Source: Tolypocladium sp. Sup5 PDA-1
Lineage: Eukaryota; Ascomycota; Sordariomycetes; Hypocreales; Ophiocordycipitaceae
Assembly: GCA_000750105.3 (NCBI GenBank)
Contig: JPHH03000008.1
Span: forward strand, 310,001 to 374,000
Direction: 5' to 3'
Length of the DNA: 64,000 nt
In this document: in pieces, positions 55,589 to 64,000 of the stretch
Layout: each line of letters begins with the position of its first letter
How positions within the stretch are numbered: the first letter of the stretch is position 1
Notes under the pieces: model-generated
Databases searched by the model: none
What the model was told of the DNA's origin: nothing
The model's input: the letters and a program-made list of their open reading frames with translations, nothing else
Program-made: the position numbers and the translations under genes

Positions 55589-55619
55589 TACGAAGTACGT
55601 ACGCCGCACGTACTCCGTA
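55589..55619. repeat. Paired inverted 9-mers TACGAAGTA...TACTCCGTA
   Basis: TACGAAGTA (55589-55597) and TACTCCGTA (55611-55619) flank a GTACGCCGCACG core. It is one of several such clusters in the window; similar clusters lie at 59605-59653 and 60154-60180. Confidence 0.6.
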
Positions 55620-58600
55620 CGCAGGAGGGAAACTTCCCCAGGAATCCAGACCGCACTGGCGGGAATAACTGTTAGTGAGCGCAGGCTTCAATGTGGGAAC
55701 GCCCCCCTACCTGCTTTCGAGATGGTAGTTCTCTGCGATTACCAAGTAGAGAGGGCTTCTATACCTTCCCCAAGAGGTTCTTCGATATCTGCAATACCAC
55801 CTCATCGCCGTTTCTCCGCGATCCTGGCGGTACGGGGCATCGCGGTCGGCAAAGTCGCCAAGACCACTCTGTTTCCTCCGGCTCTGGTCCTGGCCGTGCA
55901 AATGCCGAACGAGGACAAGTTCCTCATCACACTGCTTTTTGGTGCTTTGTGGCTTATCTGATGTGGCTCTCCGGGGGCCCATATACCACGGCGTTAGGAA
56001 GACGGTGCCATCACGAGAAGGGAAGGAGGTCTGGCATTTCAATCGGCCGGCAGCACAAACGTCATTCTCGGCCTTGTGGGGGTCCGCTGCCAGTGCACAA
56101 CCCAAGTCTTCCTCCTCAGCTGACAAGGCGGCGCTATCTCAGCCATGGTTTCTGGCCAGAGGCTGATTAGCTTGCATTGGGAGAGTCCGCGAGAGCCGTC
56201 TGGGTCCTGAGTGAAGGCGTCCGCAGTCCAGGCAGTCAGGCGCGTGGTTGAGAACAAGGAGGGTGGGGGAGTGTTTTGGGCTGATGAGGCTCGAAATGCC
56301 ACGTCCAGACGGTCCGGCACTGATACGAGTACGTAGGTACCGTGACACGCGCAATCTCTGCATCGACAACAAGGGAAAGGCTTCCGTCGGGGCCCGACGT
56401 TCAAGCCCGACGGTCAACATTCGACGAGCTTCGACTCGACCGACACGCGGCTGGGGGGCCCTGGAGTTTGATGCTCGCTCCAACTTACCCGTCGTGCAAT
56501 CTTGCCCCTGGAGCCAGCAAATTCGAACAAGAGCCAAGGACACAGTCGGGGTCGGGGTCAGGGTGTTGGTGGCTACTCTCGGCCCAGAGATGATGCGCCG
56601 TGCTTAGGTTTGCAAGCGAAGGCGGCGATTGGGTCGTAAGACGCCCGAATGAAGATGGTTGGGGAGGCTGCCACGAAGCTTTCGTCGAATGTGAACACGA
56701 CGGTCCTGCATGGAAACGCGGGCAGATCAGGGAGCTTGCTGTTTCTGGTGTAGTTGCCAACACCACCTGCATTGGACGATATGCCAGGGCCACTGCGAGG
56801 CCTGTCCCAACCCCCCATGTCGGTGGCGGTCGCGAGGAGACGGTGGACGACGATGCTGTTGTCGGGAAGGATCCCCGTGGGGGAGAGGCGCGGAACACGC
56901 GGGGAAGAATGAGCTTCTTGCTACGGACACACTTGCGCACCCGAACCCGCATGAGCACTGCGTAGGGCCGACCGGGAGGCCCTGCTGGTCCTGCTGGCCC
57001 TGCTGGTCCTGCTGGGTCTGCCAGCACAGAAAACGAACTCCCCAGCTCCGTACGCATTGCCTGCACGTAGTGGCCGTGCCATTCCACGGGAATAATACTC
57101 TGCGAGTATAGGTAGGCGGGCATGGCTGGCGAGCATCGCGCTGCCACCTCGTTCGGAGCAGTCCCGTACGTACCTCCGCAGGCCGTAGTGTGGTACGGAT
57201 GCACTCTTTGTTCTCGGCGCATCCATTGTTTTGTGCCGCATGGACGGCCAGGAACTTTTGCTGCTGCAGGGCGGGGGTTGCACCTCAGCGGTTTCTTTGG
57301 CGCCGCCCCTGTCATCCTCTGTTCCCGGAGAGTCGTAGTGCGTGTACGGATACTTGCCGCATAGTGAAGGCGGTGGTGGTTGCGGCTGTAGAGCAGATGG
57401 CACGCGTATTGGCGTCGTTGTCCGGAGCAGGAATTTGCAGATTGTCGATGGCACACGGCAGCATAACGGGGGTTCGACCCCGTGGGGATGCCGCTCTTCT
57501 CCACGTGCCGAGCACGGATGCTCCTTGCAACTGGGCTCCTCGTGTCGTACAATGAATGCGGAGTGCGTGCCGACCTTGTCGCCAGACAGCGTCCCCTGTT
57601 GCAACTCGCAAGTCTGGGGTCGGAAAGGAGCAAGATGTAATCCGTATTCCGTAGATACCCAGTATCCGTGGGCCGCACTGTTGAGGCGCCCTGGCTGGCA
57701 TCTGAATACTTATCGAAGCCCCCCCCCCCCGGCTGTGGCATGATTCCCTCGAACTCAATCGAGCTGTTCCTGGCGCGAGAGAACCGGGTTGGTCCTTGCG
57801 CGATAAGCTTCTTCGAGAGGCTGACCAGTTCTAGCGGAGGCAAACCTGCCCGACGGCCACATCTTTCCGGCTCGTTCGCTCGTCCTCGGAGACGCTGGCA
57901 GGCAGCCTGGCAGACCACCGAGCCCTTTATTCTCCAATGATGAATGCGCATCCCCTCAACGTCGTGAACGTAGTTGAGCGCCAACAACGCCCGATCAGCC
58001 AATCCCAAGAATTACGTCTTCAAAACTGCTGGCGCAACCAGGGTGCCTCGGGTCGATGCGGCCAAGTCGCCATCTGGACATGGGAGGGAGGGGACCTCCC
58101 GAGGGGCCCATCTTTGCGGGGAAAAGGTGTGTCAGCCGACGCACGTCTCCGTCTGGGGAAGCATGCAGCCGACCAGGAACTATCTCGGACGGTGCGCCTC
58201 TGGGGGAGCACAGCGCCTCGCCAATGTCCAACTGGGACACGACCACACAGTCGGATCGCCATGGCGGCTTTGTGTTTGCTGAACGCACGCCCGGGGAAGG
58301 GAAGGGGTGCCGTCAACCGCCAGGTCACGAACCCTTGAGCCTCGAGGCCGCCGCAGTGTTCACGGCCTGGCGTCCGGCATGTGGCCCGCCCTTTCGGCGT
58401 CAGGCGAAGACGCAGATAACGGAACGGGGTCCATAGGCTATCTCAGCGTTAATAACTGGACCCGTCAGTTAAGGACCTGATAGATACCCGCGATAGCAAC
58501 CGTCGCTGCGTACCGTGACAAACTATCTATCGGGGTGCAACGTAGTATGTATGGCTGCTGTTGTGCGGTGCATGCAATGGTGCTTTCTGGCGAATCGCGA

Positions 58601-59879
58601 CGCTCAGACATATCATTATGTCAGACCTCTGGCTGTCTCTTGCCCATGGTCCGTAAGTGGTACAGGCAACATGGCCAGCAAACAACGTAGACGATGTTAA
58701 AGCCCTCACGTCCCATGCCGTGTCTGGTCATTTCTGGGGTTGCAGTTGTCGGTGCAGCCGCGAGACAGGCAGACGGGCTGTGCAACATACCCTGCGCGTC
58801 AAATGTGTCACTACGCCCGCTGTAGACATCTCCTCGGCGGCATTCTGTTGATGCTTTCGGCTCCGTTGGCTGACGGGCCAAGTTCCGGGACGTGCGGGCA
58901 CCGTTTCCGCTAGCATTGGTGCCGGCACAATGCGAAGCATACCGAGTGCTATATCAAGGTTCCCATCACTCCGTCCCCCCAACGCTGTCGCGGCCGAACT
59001 CGAGTGAAGTTGGCCCTGCCCTGCACGGAGCTGTTTGCATCCCCTGCCGGAGTACATACCGAGTAGTACTCACCCGCCGAGCTTTGTACGCGCCTGGCAG
59101 ATGCCGACAAAGCATTGCGTATGCCTCTGCCCATGAGGCCACCGACTCTGTTTCACCGAGCGCCATTTTCCCAACCCGGCACTTGGAAGCATGCCGAGAG
59201 CTGCGGGGGAGCCAAGCTTGGCCGTGTGAGGCTCGCCGGCTCGGCGCCGACGTGGACCCAAACAGCCTGGCGCTCGAGGTACTCACTCGCAGGGACATGC
59301 CCCCAACTGCATTCTCGAGATGGCAGCAGCCCCCAGTCCAGCTCAGGTGCCAGGCAAAGGTCAGCTGGGTGCGCAACGGCCTGTGCTTGCTCAACGGTGA
59401 CCGATGTTCCGAGGCCTTCGTCAACAATCATTCGCCCGTTCCTCGGAGCTCCGACTTACACGGAGACACTAAGCCCGACTCGGAAGGACTTTTTGCTGAG
59501 CTAGAGGCTTAGACATGGCTGTCCTCACTGGCCTTCGACGAGGCGTTCCTCACCCTTTCTAGCACCGGTGCGTCGCGCGAGTCTAAGTCCTACTCACGAG
59601 CGTGTACGAAGTACGAATAGTCCGCACCTGTAGGAAGCAAGCTGTACTCCGTAGCCTGGTCGATTGTCATGCGGTCAGGAAGCCACCGCCCAATGGGACT
59701 GATGGCAAAGTGCTTCCAGTACGGAAGCCGCGCGGACTTGCCGGAATAAAGGCGGCAGAACGCACAGAGCATCGTAGCCAAGCATTTGTGGCGTTGGTGG
59801 CATTGCTTGGCCTCTCCTGGGAGCCTCCATCTCTTCTAGTGTGCGAAGGCTCCAGCTTTGTACCTTGCAAGGGTTGTAG

Positions 59880-59975
59880 TGTACTCTAGCCTCTAGCTAG
59901 CAAGAAGTCGCGTTCTGAGAGGTACTTGATAATATATTGGCCTTTATAGAATCTTAGTATAGCTTGAAGTATAGG
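59880..59975. other. AT-rich patch
   Basis: The stretch is strongly AT-rich against GC-rich flanks (ataatatattggccttta, atcttagtatagcttgaa) and contains repeated CTAG steps. It may be a footprint of a repeat-induced-mutation-altered element, but no element border is visible. Confidence 0.35.
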
Positions 59976-62900
59976 GAATGGCGAGGGATGGCAGGAATAG
60001 CAGCGAGGAACGGCGGGGAACAAGGGAAATATGGGGAAATACAGGCAAGGTTGGAGCCTGAGCCGCACACCAGAAGGGATGAGAGCAGCGGCCGAATGAA
60101 AGCCTACTCCAAGAATCAGAAAAAGGTGCATTATTGCAGGAGCTTGTACAGACTACTTCGTACGTACTTCGCACTTCGTACGAATTGCCCATCTGTGCCT
60201 TGCTTCCTGTGGTGTTCCGAACGCCGCATCCTGTAATCTGCTTTCGGTTCCGCCAAATGTCTCCCCTGCATGCGACGGAGGACTATTACTGTAATTATTG
60301 ACCAACCCGGGCGGAGATAAACGAGAAGATCTGCCCGACTCGGTGCCACAATTGCCAAGTCATAAACGGAGTAAATCGTGTCTAAAAAAGGTAGAGTTTG
60401 ATCGACCAACCCGCTTGACAAGGTCTCTTTCGGATCCTTACTTCAGGGATCTGGGGAGTCAGACCTCATCTACTTCGTACTTGGGACTTCGTATCGCAGA
60501 CGCGGTGTTGAACCTGGGCTTGCCTGGCAAACTGGGCAGCGGCTGGGTTGCTGGCATTGCGGCTCCTAAGCCCCTTACCTTGCGCCACCACGGACTTCGT
60601 GGATATCGATCCGCGACTGGAGCTAATGTTGGCCTTTGGCCTCACAGGGCTGCATGGTCGGCAATTGCGACTCCTTGTTTGAGTGAGGTGGCTTGTGGCG
60701 GCGGTTCAGGAGACTCACCGAATCATGTCGCTGCCATAGCCCAGCTGATGAGCGATCGATGTTGACTAGCTGAAGGAGTCGATGCTAGGTGTTGGGTCTA
60801 AAGATCACCCCAAGGATTGATGCTAGCTTGTTAGAAAAGGCGTCGGCAGGCTCGACCCTTCAACCTTGTGTACGGCGGCGACTTGGGGACAAACTGTTGA
60901 ACGAATAGTCGCAGTAAATGCCATCGGTTGCCGAGAGCTGTCAATCACGCCTGTGTGCGGACATTGGCCCTCGTTTGTTTGGTGGCCTTGGTGACAAGAT
61001 TCTCTGAAGCTTAAGCCATCGTAAGAATAAGAAGCGTTGTGCTTCTCCAACGAGCCTGGCGTCGGTTAAGCTCCGTTGGAGAAAGTGGCGGGTGTGGGTC
61101 GTTGACATTGTCGGGGAAATGATAAGGACCAGCGAGCTCAGCGGTCGAGTTGAGTACTGCTTGGTACGCCGGGCCAGGCTTCTAGAAGAACGGCGATCGC
61201 GGCGATGGTGAGACACGCAGACCACAATCTGATGTGGTGTGAACCCTTGACGCGTTGTCTGTCTGTGACAAGGCTTGTTAGTGGACGCTTGTCCGCTTTG
61301 TGTCGTATCTCTCATCTTCCCTTCCGCGGCGTGGAACTGGCCTCGATGGATCTTGAGGCCTCGATGAATCTCAATGGCAAGGTCAGATGCTATGGGGGGC
61401 CCTTCTGGCCAGCGGCAGTCGGCAAGCGCTTGCCTTACAACAGTTGCACATGCGAGGTGGCTTCGGCCTAGCCTTGTGGCGCTGATGGAGGCGCGGGCGG
61501 GTTTGGGGCACTTTCGATCACCGCCCGCTTGTCTCTGCCGTCGGCTTGTGAGGAGCATGTGTGCATCCTTGGATCTGGAGTACAGATGTGGATGGCCAGC
61601 CACGAAGGCGGTCGCACAGCTGTATTTGGCAGGAAAAGCAATTCGTCGGCGACTGCATGGGGAGGTCGATGAGATCATCGTTGGTGCATTGTAGGCAGGC
61701 GGCTACAGCAAGGTGCTCGGAGGTGCGTCATGGCCAGTGACCTGCTCGCCTCTTCCCCCAGACTGCTGCAGGACGACGGTGCCAAGTAAGGGAACGTCGA
61801 GCGGTCCTTGCACAGAGCAGCCCTGGAGAGCACAGCAGAGCATTGCGCAGCGCAGCGCATACCCAGTACAAGTGTTGCCGCTGTGGCGTTGTGCAGGCCC
61901 AAAGGATGATGGTGATGATGCAAGTGGACGGAGCTTGACACCCTTTGGGAGCAGCCGTGCGTGAATGAGGTATCTGGATTCTGGAGAGGCTGCGGCCCGA
62001 GGTGGAGATTGTGCGTGGGAACTACCAAGTGCTCCGTGCCTGTCGGTGTAGGTTAGGCGTGGCTGCGAGGTGGTTGCTTCCTCCTCTGTGCCTGGACAAA
62101 CAAGGCAGGAAGGAACAGACTGCGAGCAGCAACCGCGAATGGAAGCCGCGGGAGGAGCAGCGCACCCCATCTCGCTGGACGACATCGCATCACCAGTTCA
62201 CCACCACCAACCACCATCACCACTGCACCAGGGACACTGCCGGCGATATTAGTCGGTTGGGGGCCTTCTCCAACACCAGCAGCGGCCCCATCTCCATCTC
62301 CATCTCATCTGTCCCCCTCCCCGTCCGCATCTGCACAACGCCCGCTCGCACTTGCGACTGGTGTGCCTTGGAAGGAAGGATGCGTGGAAGCCTTGGTGCG
62401 CAGTCGCTGCTGCAACGATGGTGGCTGGGGGAACGCCTCTCAAGCCTCCTACGAACGTCGAGGTGAAGAAACCAAGTATTGGCAGCATTGGCAGCCATGC
62501 GGCACGCACACACTCTCTCACCCGCCTTCGTTCGAATGCGAACAAGGCGCTGGGTCACTCATCACAGAACCCACTCCAACCCGGGTTCACGGGCTTCGAT
62601 GTGAACCCGTCAAGGCCCAACCGAGAGACGCCACGATCCGCGATATTAGAGGCAAGGACTCACGCAGAGACAACAAGCTTTCCAACAAAGGCCGCCACAT
62701 GGAATCCTCGTCACGCCTCAGACCGGCCCGTCGCAGCACCAAGCACAACGGTTCTCGCACATGGCTTCCCCAACCTGGCTTCCATATGGCTGCCGTCAAC
62801 GGCTCGGTGATAACGTCCCCTGGGGTCGGTGTATGTGTGTCATCCTGCCGTGCCCTACCCGGCATTTCATGCCTGCAAGACCAAGGAACTTTCGGTCGCT

Positions 62901-64000
62901 GGAGATAACGAGTCGAGCCCAACCACGACCCGCAACCCATGCGCCCGTACTGACTACATCGCATACCCAGCTTCCTCACAAACACTCGCGCCTGTATCTC
63001 GAATCAGAAGCAAAAAAGCCTGATAACGCTGGAGTGGGCTCACGACGGGGCCAGCCAAACCTGCAAGCGATATCTTGGACCGCGTGCGCACCCAATCCTG
63101 CAGTTGGGCTCCGTATCCGCACACACAACCACTACAACGCATCACTGGCGTTGGCGGTCACACTCGCAGGGCGCCACGGCAAGGGGAGGCTATGAGGGCC
63201 GACCCTGGCCATGTCGTCGGACGCCGGGGCGATAACACCGGAGAGCGGCTCACAGCGGATTCGAGGCAGCCCTGTTTTGTTCTGGCTGGCACCGTCGCCG
63301 TTGACGCATGATATCCAGTTTGTTACCAGAAAAGCCAACGGGTCCCAGGGAACAATTTCTCATGAAACGCAATGCGATTGAAGTACCGGCTGGGCATGCT
63401 GCATCAAGCGCGCAGCGAGGCAGACGCTCCCCGCAGATTGGCTCGTGATTCATCCTCGACCCCAGGAAAAGCAGATGGAAGTGACGGGGTCACGGCGGCA
63501 GATGCATCACCAACCTGTACACCTGCGTCTTAGTGTCCCAGACACACCCGCCCGGAGTGGGCTGTTCGGGTGGGTTTGCAAAAGGACCTGGCGCTACGTA
63601 GGCTGCACGCTAGACGCCGAATGGTAGTGGTGCCGGTGCAGTCTTGACTCTTTTAGTGCGTCCCTCTTCGCTCCAACGCCGTGCCGGCTTGGTACTCCGT
63701 GCCAGTCATGAGCCACGAGCGCCCTGAATTTAACACGGAGACGACGGTCGTCGGAGCCGGGGTCGGTGTTCTCTCCTGCTGTTGCACTATATCTTCCTGT
63801 CTGGCAGCGCGAATGTCTCCGGGATGGAGATTGAGGGAGGACGGGCTCGCGTGCTTGCGTGCTTGCTTGTTAGTGCAAAGGTGACCGGCTCTGGAGCTGG
63901 CGGGATCGGACGAGAGAAGAGACTGAGCCGCCAAGGAGACCAACGAGGGGCGAACGGGAGAAGTGGGCAATGGCAGGGACAAAGACCCGACTCATACAAC

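Larger units (their letters stand above)
53542..64000. other. Gene desert of about 10.5 kb
   Basis: No frame in this end of the window shows a recognised domain, splice-consistent gene model or biased codon use. The longest frame, 56485-58008 on the minus strand (507 codons), reads as random Arg/Ser/Pro-rich sequence with a short collagen-like GPA run, a translation of a CTG-GTC repeat near 56985-57022. Other features are a C11 tract near 57719, an AT-rich patch at 59880-59975 and many copies of the TACKNCGTA-like 9-mer. It could be subtelomeric or degraded accessory DNA; no transposase, reverse transcriptase or terminal repeat was seen. Confidence 0.5.

Noticed and set aside
55347..55961. 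204-codon plus-strand frame
   Set aside because: It spans the 9-mer cluster and simple repeats and shows no protein features.
57465..57485. B-box-like GGTTCGACCCC
   Set aside because: It is part of a local GC palindrome with no A-box or cloverleaf around it.
56485..58008. 507-codon minus-strand frame as a gene
   Set aside because: There is no domain, no codon bias and no splice context. It includes translations of poly-C and a simple repeat, so it is kept only as an observation.

Overview
The window is nuclear DNA of a filamentous ascomycete. Genes carry short introns of about 50-100 bp with GTAAGT/GTACGT-type donors, CTAAC/CTGAC branch sites and YAG acceptors. Coding DNA is GC-rich, and the gene set (Cut12, Cwc2, Gcn2, Rit1, UreF, NmrA-like, MARVEL, F-box/ankyrin, GPI-anchored aspartic protease) is that of Pezizomycotina. 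Sordariomycetes, probably Hypocreales, is the best guess. This placement is inference, because no rRNA or mitochondrial marker is present.

1-26 kb is a dense block of conserved housekeeping genes. It holds Rbg1/DRG1 GTPase (-) divergent from splicing factor Cwc2 (+), urease accessory protein UreF (-), spindle-pole protein Cut12 (-) divergent from the eIF2alpha kinase Gcn2 (+), the E2 enzyme Cdc34 (+), a UBA/UIM protein with a degenerate USP fold (+), a Sis1-type Hsp40 (+), a HAD phosphatase (+) and the tRNA-modifying enzyme Rit1 (-).

26-44.5 kb is more metabolic and accessory. It has a Gfo/Idh/MocA oxidoreductase (-) facing away from a DapA-family aldolase (+), an NmrA-like NAD(P)-binding protein (+), an F-box/ankyrin/Cys-rich protein (-), a decayed relic of a fungal kinase-like (HET-associated) protein, a vacuolar-type MFS transporter (+), a MARVEL protein (+), ribosome-biogenesis factor Nop16 (-), a FAD-dependent DAO-type oxidase (-) and, divergent from it, a glutathione peroxidase (+) with a possible mitochondrial presequence.

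44.5-64 kb is gene-poor. The only solid gene is a large GPI-anchored aspartic protease (yapsin type) with a Thr/Ser-rich cell-wall tail at 51.1-53.5 kb. The rest holds simple repeats, low-complexity gene-like fragments, degraded reading frames, and recurrent 9-mers TACGAAGTA/TACTTCGTA and TACGGAGTA/TACTCCGTA.

Gene models were rebuilt by hand from splice sites and family conservation. This moved the start of Cut12 to an upstream exon, resolved five tiny coding exons in Rbg1 and HAD, and revealed a GC-AG intron in Rit1. I saw no RNA gene, CRISPR array or intact transposon, and no clearly new system. The best candidates for a second look are the catalytically dead-looking USP, the oxidoreductase/aldolase pair and the fragments at 45.9-49 kb.
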